A stretch of 64,000 bases of DNA from JAVXGM01 sp036657395 (GTDB lineage: Bacteria > Bacillota > Clostridia > Peptostreptococcales > Anaerovoracaceae), in assembly GCA_036657395.1 (NCBI GenBank), contig JAVXGM010000007.1, positions 40,290 to 104,289 of the forward strand. Reading direction: 5' to 3'. Both the position numbers and the translations under genes were made by a program. Below, in pieces: positions 36,683 through 45,299 of the stretch (its first letter is position 1; every line of letters begins with the position of its first letter). Under the pieces are notes generated by a model. That model saw only the letters and a program-made list of their open reading frames with translations, did no database searches and was not told where the DNA came from.

Positions 36683-36711
36683 ATTTTATACATGACCTGT
36701 AGTTATGTCAA
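36683..36711 (-). promoter_or_regulatory. Promoter of the ileS T-box transcript
   Basis: TTGACA (36706-36711) and TAAAAT (36683-36688) with 17 bp between. The stop codon of the MATE gene (TGA, 36708-36710) is embedded in the -35 box. Confidence 0.8.
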
Positions 36712-38048
36712 TGATTATCTTTAAATCCCTTGCCTACTTTTATGTAAATTAAGCAAAGGACAATGGATAGACAGCTGGATAGTGGAAGCGCCATACCCAT
36801 TTCAAGCAGGGTAGTATCTGGCTGTTTACTGAGAAAATATGATAATGGGACTCGAATGCAAAATGTTGCTAACAAGCTGTGTATAAGTGAAAATAGGGAA
36901 TACCCACATCCTGCAAAAAAACCGTTCATGCAAAATACAAGTGCAACTAGTATACAATCAATACTGTATGTACGTAAATATAGCGCCCCCATTTCTATTA
37001 CTTGTGAATCCTTACTAAATAATCCAGTCAAAGTTTCTGGTGCAAATTGGCAATAGATGCAAATCACTGTGCCACATATAAGGGATAGGACTACTCCATT
37101 CCACAGGCTGCTCTTCCCTCGATCCATCCTCTTGGCTCCTACATTTTGAGCCACCATTACAGAAACCGCTGATGCAAAGGCTGTTGGCACTAACATAGCA
37201 AATATAATAATCTTCTCCACGATTCCTACAGAGGCAGAAGCTGTCAGCCCCATAGTATTAATTATCCCTGTAATAATTAGAAAAGATATATTTACCAATC
37301 CATCTTGAACTGCAATAGGGCTTCCTATCTTTAGTATTCGAAGGCTTTGACCTGCTTTGAAGCCAATCCACGCCCTGTAAAAAGGCACCGGAAACCCTTT
37401 TTTACTAAGATAAACTATTGCAATAATAAGGCTAATTCCTTGTGCTGCTACTGTTGCAATGGCAGCTCCCGCTGCTCCCATATGAAACCCTCCTACAAGT
37501 AAAAGGTCCCCTAAAATATTCACAACACACGCTATTCCAATAAACATCACTGGAGTCTTAGAATCGCCAAAGCCTCTTAGAATTCCACTAACTCCGTTAT
37601 ATCCTACGATAAATGGTATCCCAAAAGCACATATCCTCAGGTAGCTCTTGGTGTACTCTACAGCTTCCACCGGGGTCTGCAATATCTTTATAATTCCCGT
37701 TGTTAAAACAAGCATAATTCCCGTAAGAACTATAGCAATGACAATAAACAATGCAATAACATTTCCTACAGCCTGCCCTGCTCTTCCTTTTTTTCTAGCC
37801 CCTATATACTGAGCTATTACCACAGTACCGCCAGTACTTACACCTAAGATGATTCCTGTTACAGTCTGCATTACTTGTCCACCGATGGCTACTGCTGAAA
37901 CTCCTGCAGAATCAGCAAATTGACCTACTACTAAAAGATCCACAGCTCCATACAATGCCTGCATTATAGTTGCAAGCAAAAACGAACCTACAAATGCTAG
38001 CAAGGTTGGTCTTATTTTACCTTCGACTAGTGTGTGGTTCTGCTTCAT
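36708..38048 (-). CDS. MATE family efflux transporter
   Basis: A 446-residue protein with twelve expected transmembrane helices in two similar halves; GGQVMQTVTGIILGVSTGGTVVIAQ and NVGAKRMDRGKSS are typical MATE sequences. These carriers export cationic drugs or metabolites using Na+ or H+ gradients; the substrate is unknown. The start overlaps dapB by 4 nt. The last codons run into the ileS promoter, and no terminator precedes it, so transcripts probably end at the T-box terminator. Confidence 0.95.
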   Translation of the reverse strand: MKQNHTLVEGKIRPTLLAFVGSFLLATIMQALYGAVDLLVVGQFADSAGVSAVAIGGQVMQTVTGIILGVSTGGTVVIAQYIGARKKGRAGQAVGNVIALFIVIAIVLTGIMLVLTTGIIKILQTPVEAVEYTKSYLRICAFGIPFIVGYNGVSGILRGFGDSKTPVMFIGIACVVNILGDLLLVGGFHMGAAGAAIATVAAQGISLIIAIVYLSKKGFPVPFYRAWIGFKAGQSLRILKIGSPIAVQDGLVNISFLIITGIINTMGLTASASVGIVEKIIIFAMLVPTAFASAVSVMVAQNVGAKRMDRGKSSLWNGVVLSLICGTVICIYCQFAPETLTGLFSKDSQVIEMGALYLRTYSIDCILVALVFCMNGFFAGCGYSLFSLIHSLLATFCIRVPLSYFLSKQPDTTLLEMGMALPLSSCLSIVLCLIYIKVGKGFKDNH

Positions 38049-38797
38049 ATCTTGATCACGTCATCCATAGTGTATACACCCACTCCGTGTGCCATCATGT
38101 ACGCTGCTGCATCACAAGCTCCTCTTGCATAACATTCCCAGTTATAGGCATGATGAGATATTTCCATAATTTCTCCCATACATCCAAATATAACCTTATG
38201 GCTGCTAGGCGTGTCTCCTGCCCGAACAGAATGAAATGTTATATCCTCCATGGATTTATCTGAAGTTTCCACTATTTCTTCTGCTAGTTCTTTAGCCGTG
38301 CCGCTTGGTGCATCTACTTTATTTTGATTATGCATCTCTATAATTTCTATCTTACATTTATCTCCAAGTGCTGCTGCTGCTTCTCCCAGAAGCTTTCTCA
38401 TAATAGTCATGGGAAAGGATGTGTTAGCAGCTTTCATCATTGGAATCTGTTTTCCTGAGGCAAGAATAATCTCCTCCTCCTCTTTGGAAAAACCTGTAGT
38501 CCCACAAATAAGCCCCTTTTTATGGGCGACACAGCTTTTAACTACTCCCATGGAAAGTTCAATTGTAGAAAAGTCGATAACCATATCACACTGATCTATT
38601 ATTTCTTCCAAATCATCATATACCAAAGCTCCTGTCTCTACTCCAAGACCAGCTACTATGCCGATATCTTTGCCAATATAGTCTCTATTTTTAGGGCCTA
38701 AAGCTCCTACCACCTGCATATCGTCTCTTTTCATTGCAGCTTTAATAATCAGTCCATCCATATGCCCTTTAGGCGCCGTAACAATAAGCTTAATCAT
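38045..38797 (-). CDS. dapB: DapB-family reductase (4-hydroxy-tetrahydrodipicolinate reductase-like), divergent
   Basis: A 250-residue protein of the DapB fold. VIDFST, LICGTTGFS, HNQNKVDAPSGTAKE (156-170) and SHHAYNWECYARGA are visible. The family makes tetrahydrodipicolinate for lysine and cell wall diaminopimelate. Two features differ from the standard: the N-terminal nucleotide loop reads APKGHMDG rather than GAxGRMG, and the catalytic His-His pair is His156-Asn157, although Lys160 is kept. So it may be a divergent DapB or a related reductase on another substrate. It lies in an operon with the metallopeptidase (1 nt before) and the MATE gene, with no other lysine gene nearby. Confidence 0.82.
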   Translation of the reverse strand: MIKLIVTAPKGHMDGLIIKAAMKRDDMQVVGALGPKNRDYIGKDIGIVAGLGVETGALVYDDLEEIIDQCDMVIDFSTIELSMGVVKSCVAHKKGLICGTTGFSKEEEEIILASGKQIPMMKAANTSFPMTIMRKLLGEAAAALGDKCKIEIIEMHNQNKVDAPSGTAKELAEEIVETSDKSMEDITFHSVRAGDTPSSHKVIFGCMGEIMEISHHAYNWECYARGACDAAAYMMAHGVGVYTMDDVIKI

Positions 38798-38798
38798 T

Positions 38799-39167
38799 TT
38801 ATTTTCCTTTCTTGTATTTTTCTAGTTTAATTGCATCTTCAATCTCCAAGTCTTTTTCTCCGGCCAAAGACTCTAGGTGATGAGTGAATTCATGAAATAG
38901 TGTTTCTCGCAATTTGTCTTTCATCTCAGCTGGCTCTAAATATCCGTATAAGCGCTGAAATGATCCAAAATAAATATAAATAAGCCGTCCCATAGTGCCA
39001 CCTCTTTGATACTCCCCTAAAATATAAAGGTCATCACCTATAGCATGAGGACTAAGTTTCTCCTGAGGAAGTAATAGAATTCCCCCATTAAGCTCTTTAT
39101 AAATTCCCTTGGGCAGTTCTTCTGCAATTTGGTCTAACATGGCTTGCGCTTGTTCAATATCTACCAT
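38799..39167 (-). CDS. Metallopeptidase family protein (zincin-like, HExxH)
   Basis: A 122-residue protein with H92-E93-x2-H96 and a following Glu99 (FHEFTHHLES), the zinc-binding signature of the small Zincin_1 (DUF1025) family. No signal peptide is present, so it is cytoplasmic. Substrates are unknown. It is the first gene of the operon with dapB and the MATE gene, preceded by GGGGG and its own promoter. Confidence 0.85.
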   Translation of the reverse strand: MVDIEQAQAMLDQIAEELPKGIYKELNGGILLLPQEKLSPHAIGDDLYILGEYQRGGTMGRLIYIYFGSFQRLYGYLEPAEMKDKLRETLFHEFTHHLESLAGEKDLEIEDAIKLEKYKKGK

Positions 39168-39196
39168 TATATGCCCCCTTTTTCTTTATATAATAC

Positions 39197-39225
39197 AGTA
39201 TATCTTTTTTTCTTCACCTAATCAA
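39197..39225 (-). promoter_or_regulatory. Promoter of the metallopeptidase-dapB-MATE operon
   Basis: TTGATT (39220-39225) and TATACT (39197-39202) with 17 bp between, about 35 bp before the metallopeptidase start. Confidence 0.65.
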
Positions 39226-39237
39226 TACACCATTTCA

Positions 39238-39266
39238 TTGACAGAAACACTTTATAGATTTAAAAT
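39238..39266 (+). promoter_or_regulatory. Promoter of the small membrane protein gene
   Basis: TTGACA (39238-39243) and TAAAAT (39261-39266) with 17 bp between on the plus strand, about 50 bp before the ATG at 39315. Its upstream element abuts the divergent minus-strand promoter. Confidence 0.75.
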
Positions 39267-39314
39267 ATATATAAATATATCTCATTTTCCATAATGGATA
39301 AAGGAGGAATTGGC

Positions 39315-39524
39315 ATGCCACTAGTAATTTTAGGCGTTCTGATGATTGCCATCGTGATTATATACATGAAGGTGTCAAAACCAGAAGGCGATACAAAAGG
39401 GAAAAAGGTTACCTCAAAGAAAATAGATAACGATACAGATGATACTTCACCTGAAAGCTTAATCTATCTACCTAAAGATTTAGAGAAAGAAAAGAAAAAA
39501 CGCCACGTAAAAACTGGCAAATAA
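39315..39524 (+). CDS. Small single-span membrane protein of unknown function
   Basis: Starting at the ATG at 39315, which follows AAAGGAGG, the protein is 69 residues. A single hydrophobic helix (LVILGVLMIAIVIIYM) is followed by a polar, Lys/Asp-rich tail ending in KKKRH...KTGK. An ATG 21 nt upstream contains the ribosome binding site and is less likely to be the start. I do not recognise a family. It is one of the few plus-strand genes and is followed by a terminator shared with mfd. Confidence 0.65.
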   Translation: MPLVILGVLMIAIVIIYMKVSKPEGDTKGKKVTSKKIDNDTDDTSPESLIYLPKDLEKEKKKRHVKTGK

Positions 39525-39537
39525 AAAACGTATTTAA

Positions 39538-39565
39538 AAACGCTTACTTTAAAAAGTAAGCGTTT
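39538..39565. terminator. Bidirectional terminator between the small membrane gene and mfd
   Basis: AAACGCTTACTTT and AAAGTAAGCGTTT form a 13-bp perfect stem around two bases. The T-run is better for minus-strand transcripts coming from mfd; on the plus strand CATTTT follows. Confidence 0.85.
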
Positions 39566-39575
39566 CATTTTCCCT

Positions 39576-42500
39576 CTAACCCATTGCAATCTCTAAAAAA
39601 TCAAGAACTTCTCTCAGGCGTTCCCTACCCTTTGGCAAAAATCTTACAAAAGGTTTGACTCCCCCATGAATGAAAATTCTTCGCTGATATTTTCCGGAAA
39701 GTTGAGCTAATGCCTTAGCCTTCAAGGTATTCTCTGGAGCAAAGTTAAAGATAATCTTATTTCCCTCTTGATGAATTCTAGTAATGCACAATTTTTCTGC
39801 CAAAGCTCTAATTCTAGAAACAGTAATCAGATTATTAGTGTCTCTTGGAATGTCCCCAAACCTATCTATAAGTTCATCTACAAGTTCCTCTTCATCTGCC
39901 TGTGTAGAAATAGCAGCAATTTTTTTATACATTTGTAACTTTATGACTTCATCTGGAATATATCTATCTGGAATTAATGCAGTAATATTAAGCTCAATAG
40001 AAGCCTCTTCTCTGTCCGGGTTGACGATTTCTCCTCCTAATGCTCTCACCGCATCATCTACAAGCTTACAGTAAAGCTCATATCCTATGCTCATCATGTG
40101 ACCATGTTGCTCTGTTCCAAGCAGGTTCCCCGCCCCACGGATTTCCAAGTCACGCATAGCCACTTTAAATCCAGCGCCAAACTCAGTAAATTCCTTAATA
40201 GCACGAAGACGTTTTTCCGCAATCTCTGACAGGCTCTTATCCTTTTTAAACATAAGATAAGCATATGCCATTTTGTTGGAACGCCCAACTCTACCTCTAA
40301 GTTGATACAGCTGTGAAAGACCAAATCTATCTGCGTCTATGATAATAATCGTGTTTACATTGGAAATATCAATTCCTGACTCAATGATTGTGGTTGAAAC
40401 TAAAACATTGGTTTCTCCGTCAATAAATCCCATGATTATATTTTCCAGGTGATGTTCGTTCATCTGTCCATGGCCTATGGCTACTTTTGCCTCTGGTACC
40501 AAAGATTCAATCTTTCCTGCAATCTTGTTAATACCCTTCACCCTATTAAATACTACAAACACCTGCCCCCCTCTATCAAGCTCCTTGGATATTGCTTCCT
40601 GAATAAGCATATCCTCCTGCTCCATAACGTAGGTTTGCACTGGGTATCGCTCTTCTGGCGGCTCTTCTATTAAGCTCATGTCTTTAACGCCCACAAGGGA
40701 CATATGAAGGGTTCTAGGAATAGGTGTAGCTGACAACGTAAGAACATCCACATTCTTTTTGATCTGTTTGATTACTTCTTTGTGCTGAACTCCAAAACGC
40801 TGTTCCTCATCGATGACCAAAAGGCCTAAATCCTTAAATTTAATATCCTTAGATAAAATTCGATGGGTACCTACAACTACATCTATGCTCCCCTTTCTCA
40901 TTCCATCAATTACTTTCTTCTGTTGAGCCTCACTACGAAATCGTGACAACATTTCCACTTTAAATGGAAACTTTTCAAATCGTTCTTTTAAAGTATAGTA
41001 ATGTTGATTGGCAAGAATAGTGGTTGGAACTAAAAGGGCAACCTGTTTTCCATCGGCAGCACACTTAAACATGGCTCTAGCGGCAACTTCCGTCTTTCCG
41101 AAGCCTACATCACCACAGAGAAGTCTATCCATGGCAATATCTTTCTCCATGTCTTTTTTTATTTCTTCAACGGATCTAAGCTGATCATCTGTCTCTGTAT
41201 ATGGGAATCCATCTTCAAATTCCCCTTGCCAAGGTGTGTCTTCTGAAAAAGAATGTCCTTTTTCTATCTGCCTTGCCGCCGAAACCTCCATAAGTTCTTT
41301 GGCCATATTTGCAATGGATGCTTTGGCTTTCGCCTTAGTAGTCTTCCAATCACTTCCTGAAAGTTTATTTAACTTTGGACTTCCTGCATCTGCTCCAACA
41401 TATTTTTGGATAATATCCATCTGCTCTACTGGAACATAAAGAAAATCTGCCCCTCCATACTTTAACTTTAAGTAATCTTTTTTCACATCTTGTACAGTAA
41501 GCTGTTCCATGCCTATGAATTTACCAATTCCGTGGTTTTCATGGACTACGTAGTCCCCTTTTTGCATATCTGCAAAGGACTTAATAGCCTGCCCCATATT
41601 TGAACCGGATTTCTTTCTTCTTTTTTTCTTTTGAGGAGTCCCAAAGATATCTCCATCCCAAATGTAGCACTGCTTTTCCTCAGGGAAGTCAATGCCCCCT
41701 GTTAAAACTCCTAATTTTACCCATACTCTGCTTTCAAGGCCTGCCCGCTGAAGGAAATCCTTCATATTTGCCACTCGCTCTTCATTAGCACATACAAGGG
41801 TTATTTTATAATTGTTTTTTAAGTATGATTTAATCTCCGATTCTAGTAAATCCATTTTCCCATTAAATGATAGGGTTGGCCTGCTGACTACATTTCGAAT
41901 TTCCGTCAAAGACTCTACACCTTTAATCCTCTTTTGAAAAGGAGTAAACAAGTATACAGTTTCCATATTGTACATTGAAAGATAATCATTTTTATTGGAG
42001 AAGTTTTTCAAATCCGTTGGTACCGCCTGACCTCGTTCCAAAAGAATTTTGAAATCTTCTGCTGTTTCCTTATCCCTTACTTCTAAGTTTTCGTAAACCC
42101 TTCCTGGATCATCCACCATAATCAGTGGATCTTTCATGTAATCCCAAATGTACTCTGTTTCCTCATAAAAATAGTAGAGATAATTTTCAAGATGCTGCAA
42201 GTTCATTGCGTTTTCTGCAAACTCCACCAACTGATCTCTTCTCTCCTTTAGGTTCTCCCCTCGTTTAAGTTCTTCTTCTGTAGCTCCCTCTTTTGTAAAC
42301 TTTTTAATCTGTCCACTGTAGCCCTGTTTTATTTTCCCCACTGCACGCTGGAATATTAAATCATCTTTTAGAATCTGCTCTGCCTGATAAATTGAAATGG
42401 ATTTTAAATTTTCTATAGATCTTTGTGTATCTGGGTCAAAACTTCTAATTGAATCTATTTCTGTATCAAAGAGTTCTACTCTGTATGGCACATTCCCGTC

Positions 42501-42995
42501 TGCTGTGAATATGTCAAGAATAGATCCCCTCAAGCTAAACTGACCCTTGCCATCTACAAGGGGCTCTCGCTCATACCCAATCAGGGTGAGTTTTTCTTTT
42601 ACTTCCTCTAAATTTATTTCCTCACCTCGAGTGAGAGTTATGGAACTTTCCTGAAATGTCTTGCAAGGAGGAAGCTTCTTTATTGCTCCTGTAGCCGGTG
42701 CTACAACAACGCAATCTTCTCCCGTTGCAACTGCTTTTAAGATCTTAAGTCGCTGTAAAAGTAAATCGTGGTTTTTCGCTTCGTACCTTAAAAAACCTTC
42801 TTCTTCTGGAGGCAAAACATAGATATTTTTGTCCATAAAAAAAGAAAGGTCCACCGCAAGGCGTTTGGCTCTAATGAAAGAAGATACCACTACCAAGCTT
42901 TGACCCTTTTTTTCTTCTCTATTAATTTGTGCCATTATAGGTGCAACACGACTTTCTGATGCTCCTGTAATGTTAATCATTCCTTTAGCTGTCAT
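39576..42995 (-). CDS. mfd: Transcription-repair coupling factor
   Basis: A 1139-residue SF2 ATPase. Domains in order: UvrB-like module (1-~430), RNA polymerase-interacting domain (~440-520, DYVVHENHGIGKFIGMEQ), translocase with Walker A GDVGFGKTEVAARA, DEEQ in VIDEEQRFGV, the motif LSATPIPRT and QLRGRVGRS, then a C-terminal regulatory domain. It removes stalled RNA polymerase and recruits UvrA. It overlaps pth by 11 nt, the conserved pth-mfd pair. Confidence 0.98.
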   Translation of the reverse strand: MTAKGMINITGASESRVAPIMAQINREEKKGQSLVVVSSFIRAKRLAVDLSFFMDKNIYVLPPEEEGFLRYEAKNHDLLLQRLKILKAVATGEDCVVVAPATGAIKKLPPCKTFQESSITLTRGEEINLEEVKEKLTLIGYEREPLVDGKGQFSLRGSILDIFTADGNVPYRVELFDTEIDSIRSFDPDTQRSIENLKSISIYQAEQILKDDLIFQRAVGKIKQGYSGQIKKFTKEGATEEELKRGENLKERRDQLVEFAENAMNLQHLENYLYYFYEETEYIWDYMKDPLIMVDDPGRVYENLEVRDKETAEDFKILLERGQAVPTDLKNFSNKNDYLSMYNMETVYLFTPFQKRIKGVESLTEIRNVVSRPTLSFNGKMDLLESEIKSYLKNNYKITLVCANEERVANMKDFLQRAGLESRVWVKLGVLTGGIDFPEEKQCYIWDGDIFGTPQKKKRRKKSGSNMGQAIKSFADMQKGDYVVHENHGIGKFIGMEQLTVQDVKKDYLKLKYGGADFLYVPVEQMDIIQKYVGADAGSPKLNKLSGSDWKTTKAKAKASIANMAKELMEVSAARQIEKGHSFSEDTPWQGEFEDGFPYTETDDQLRSVEEIKKDMEKDIAMDRLLCGDVGFGKTEVAARAMFKCAADGKQVALLVPTTILANQHYYTLKERFEKFPFKVEMLSRFRSEAQQKKVIDGMRKGSIDVVVGTHRILSKDIKFKDLGLLVIDEEQRFGVQHKEVIKQIKKNVDVLTLSATPIPRTLHMSLVGVKDMSLIEEPPEERYPVQTYVMEQEDMLIQEAISKELDRGGQVFVVFNRVKGINKIAGKIESLVPEAKVAIGHGQMNEHHLENIIMGFIDGETNVLVSTTIIESGIDISNVNTIIIIDADRFGLSQLYQLRGRVGRSNKMAYAYLMFKKDKSLSEIAEKRLRAIKEFTEFGAGFKVAMRDLEIRGAGNLLGTEQHGHMMSIGYELYCKLVDDAVRALGGEIVNPDREEASIELNITALIPDRYIPDEVIKLQMYKKIAAISTQADEEELVDELIDRFGDIPRDTNNLITVSRIRALAEKLCITRIHQEGNKIIFNFAPENTLKAKALAQLSGKYQRRIFIHGGVKPFVRFLPKGRERLREVLDFLEIAMG

Positions 42996-43578
42996 TTTCC
43001 CCTTCTCCTGCAGGTTTTGATTTTATATTGTATGCATTCATAGCTTTTTCTATGCCATCTTTGATTATACTCTCTGCTGCCAAAACACCGTTAGTAACAA
43101 CATCCTCCAAAAGAGTCTTCTCCCCTTTAGTGAATCCACCAATAACATAGTTGGCCAAATCCATATTTCCCGATGAGCCAATCCCTATTCTAATCCTTGG
43201 GAACCTATCTGACTTCAAATCATAAATCACAGATTTCATCCCATTGTGAGTGCCAGCACTTCCCTTTTTCCTAATTCTAAGCACCCCTGCATCTAGGTCA
43301 ATATCGTCGTAGATTACAATTAGGTTTTCCACGTCCACTTTGTAATATTCCATGACTTCTCTCACTGAATTTCCACTAAGGTTCATGTAAGTCTGGGGTT
43401 TTACCAACAAAACCTTTTGGCCGGAGATACGTCCCTCTCCGACCAAAGCTTTGTGTTTTATTTTAGTTATGTTAATGTTATTCTTTTCAGCTAATTGATC
43501 CACTGCGATAAACCCTATGTTATGTCTAGTGTTTTCATATTTTTTCCCTGGATTTCCTAGCCCTACGATAATGTACAT
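42985..43578 (-). CDS. pth: Peptidyl-tRNA hydrolase
   Basis: A 197-residue enzyme with GLGNPGKKYENTRHNIGF (catalytic His in TRHN), KPQTYMNLSG, IYDDIDLDAG and HNGMKSVI. It frees tRNA from drop-off peptidyl-tRNAs. In Bacillus the same locus carries spoVC (pth). It follows prs and overlaps mfd. Confidence 0.98.
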   Translation of the reverse strand: MYIIVGLGNPGKKYENTRHNIGFIAVDQLAEKNNINITKIKHKALVGEGRISGQKVLLVKPQTYMNLSGNSVREVMEYYKVDVENLIVIYDDIDLDAGVLRIRKKGSAGTHNGMKSVIYDLKSDRFPRIRIGIGSSGNMDLANYVIGGFTKGEKTLLEDVVTNGVLAAESIIKDGIEKAMNAYNIKSKPAGEGENDS

Positions 43579-43596
43579 ATTTTATTGCCTCTTTTT

Positions 43597-44556
43597 TTAG
43601 TCGAACAAGCGACTAATTGAATCATTAGTAAACACTCTAGTCATAGCTTCTGCAAATAGTGGAGCAACAGATAGCATTTTCATCTTAGAAATTCTACGAT
43701 TCTCCGGAATAGGAACCGTGTTCAGAAGTACTAATTCTTCAATTGCAGAATCTTCTAATCTTTGTATAGCAGGTCCTGATAAGATAGGATGAGTAGCACA
43801 AGCGCTAACGCTGACTGCACCAAGCTCCTTTAATGCATTAGCTGCATTAGTAATTGTTCCTGCTGTATCAATCATATCATCTACCAAGATGCAATTTTTG
43901 CCTTCAATGTCCCCGATAATATTCATGATTTCACTCTTGTTTGGTTCTGGTCTTCTCTTATCTACAATAGCAATAGGTGCATGTAGCGGCTCAGCCATAT
44001 TTCTTGCCCTAGTGACACTCCCGTGATCAGGTGATACAACAACCACATTGTCCATAGCCTTTTCTTTAAAATATTTAACTAAAATTGGCATGCCGATTAA
44101 GTGGTCTACAGGAATGTTAAAATATCCTTGAATCTGGGCTGCATGAAGATCCATGGTCAACACTCTGTCTGCTCCTGCTGCAACTAAAATGTCTGCAACA
44201 AGTTTTGCTGTAATAGGATCTCTTGCCTTTGCTTTTCTGTCTTGCCTTGCATATCCATAGTATGGCATTACGGCATTTATTCTTCCAGCAGAAGCTCTCT
44301 TCATCGCATCAATCATAATCAACATCTCCATTAAATTATCATTTACTGGATCTTGTGTAGATTGAACAATATAAACGTCAATTCCTCTTACTGTTTCCCA
44401 AAGGTTAACAGAGATTTCTCCATCGCTAAACTTTGTTACTGTAGCCTTACCTAAAGGCTTACCCATAATTGATGCGATTTCCTCGGCTAATTCCAAGTGG
44501 GAATTGCCTGTAAAAACTTTGTAATCTGAAAATGCTCCATTCTTCATCTTTACCAC
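43597..44556 (-). CDS. prs: Ribose-phosphate pyrophosphokinase
   Basis: A 319-residue enzyme making PRPP from ribose 5-phosphate and ATP. It has PYYGYARQDRKAKARDPI, VLTMDLHAAQIQGYF, VVVSPDHGSVTRA and the PRPP loop ILVDDMIDTAGT. The longest frame starts at GTG 44554-44556, with GAGG a few bases upstream; an ATG three codons inside is an alternative. It lies downstream of the GlmU acetyltransferase, as in the classical gcaD-prs order. Confidence 0.97.
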   Translation of the reverse strand: MVKMKNGAFSDYKVFTGNSHLELAEEIASIMGKPLGKATVTKFSDGEISVNLWETVRGIDVYIVQSTQDPVNDNLMEMLIMIDAMKRASAGRINAVMPYYGYARQDRKAKARDPITAKLVADILVAAGADRVLTMDLHAAQIQGYFNIPVDHLIGMPILVKYFKEKAMDNVVVVSPDHGSVTRARNMAEPLHAPIAIVDKRRPEPNKSEIMNIIGDIEGKNCILVDDMIDTAGTITNAANALKELGAVSVSACATHPILSGPAIQRLEDSAIEELVLLNTVPIPENRRISKMKMLSVAPLFAEAMTRVFTNDSISRLFD

Positions 44557-44584
44557 TTACCTCATCTTTCTTCTGTTTTTGCAA

Positions 44585-45289
44585 CTACTTATTTTTCTTT
44601 CTATTTAAAATCCCTCTTTTTTCTACCCAACCTTCTAAAAGTTTCCCCTTAGATCTTGCCACATAAAGGGCTCCTCCAGGTACATTTCTTGTAACAGTAC
44701 TTCCTGCGGCAATATATGCCTTTTCTTCTATGACTACAGGAGAAACCAGGTTTGTGTTACACCCTATGAATGCTCCATCCTTTACTGTAGTTCTATATTT
44801 ATTGCTGCCATCATAGTTTACAAATACTACACCACAGCCTAAATTTATATTTTTTCCTAAATCTGCATCTCCTACATATGTCAAATGAGCAGCTTTTGAG
44901 CCATCCCCCATAGTCGAGTTTTTAATTTCTACAAAGTCTCCAACTTTACAGCCATTTCCAACCTCACTATCAGGTCTGATATATGCAAATGGCCCAACAG
45001 AAGTTTTATCTCCAACTTTACTCTTCATGATTACTGAGTTTTCAATAATAGTAGCTTCTCCAATGACAGAGTCAACAATCTTACTGTTTTGTCCTATGGT
45101 GGAATCCTTGCCAATAGTAACATTTCCCTCTAGGATAACACAAGGGCCAATAGTTGTCCCACGTCCTATCTTTACAGTTTCATCAATGTAGGCTGTTCGC
45201 AAATCAACAAAGTTCACTCCATTTTCCATATGGCCTATGTTAATCTCTAATCGATGTTTTTCTAAAGCTTCATATTCCTGCAAATCCAT
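44585..45289 (-). CDS. Acetyltransferase-only GlmU (N-terminal uridylyltransferase domain absent)
   Basis: A 234-residue left-handed beta-helix protein matching only the C-terminal half of GlmU (normally about 455 residues). The catalytic set of the glucosamine-1-phosphate acetyltransferase is kept: Arg105, Lys123, His135 (SKAAHLTYVGD), Tyr138, Asn158 (NYDG) and Lys164. The GxG(T/S)-type pyrophosphorylase loop at a GlmU N-terminus is missing, and the upstream space is fully used by murC, which ends 10 nt before. An AAGGAGA site precedes the ATG, so this is an intact short gene. The location before prs-pth-mfd is the glmU/gcaD locus, so I infer domain loss or splitting rather than an unrelated transferase. 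UDP-GlcNAc synthesis would need a separate uridylyltransferase. Confidence 0.88.
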   Translation of the reverse strand: MDLQEYEALEKHRLEINIGHMENGVNFVDLRTAYIDETVKIGRGTTIGPCVILEGNVTIGKDSTIGQNSKIVDSVIGEATIIENSVIMKSKVGDKTSVGPFAYIRPDSEVGNGCKVGDFVEIKNSTMGDGSKAAHLTYVGDADLGKNINLGCGVVFVNYDGSNKYRTTVKDGAFIGCNTNLVSPVVIEEKAYIAAGSTVTRNVPGGALYVARSKGKLLEGWVEKRGILNRKKNK

Positions 45290-45299
45290 GTTTATCTCC

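Noticed and set aside
45290..45299. Frameshift as the reason for the short GlmU
   Set aside because: The gap to murC is only 10 nt and contains a good ribosome binding site for the short gene; no uridylyltransferase sequence is left in any frame.
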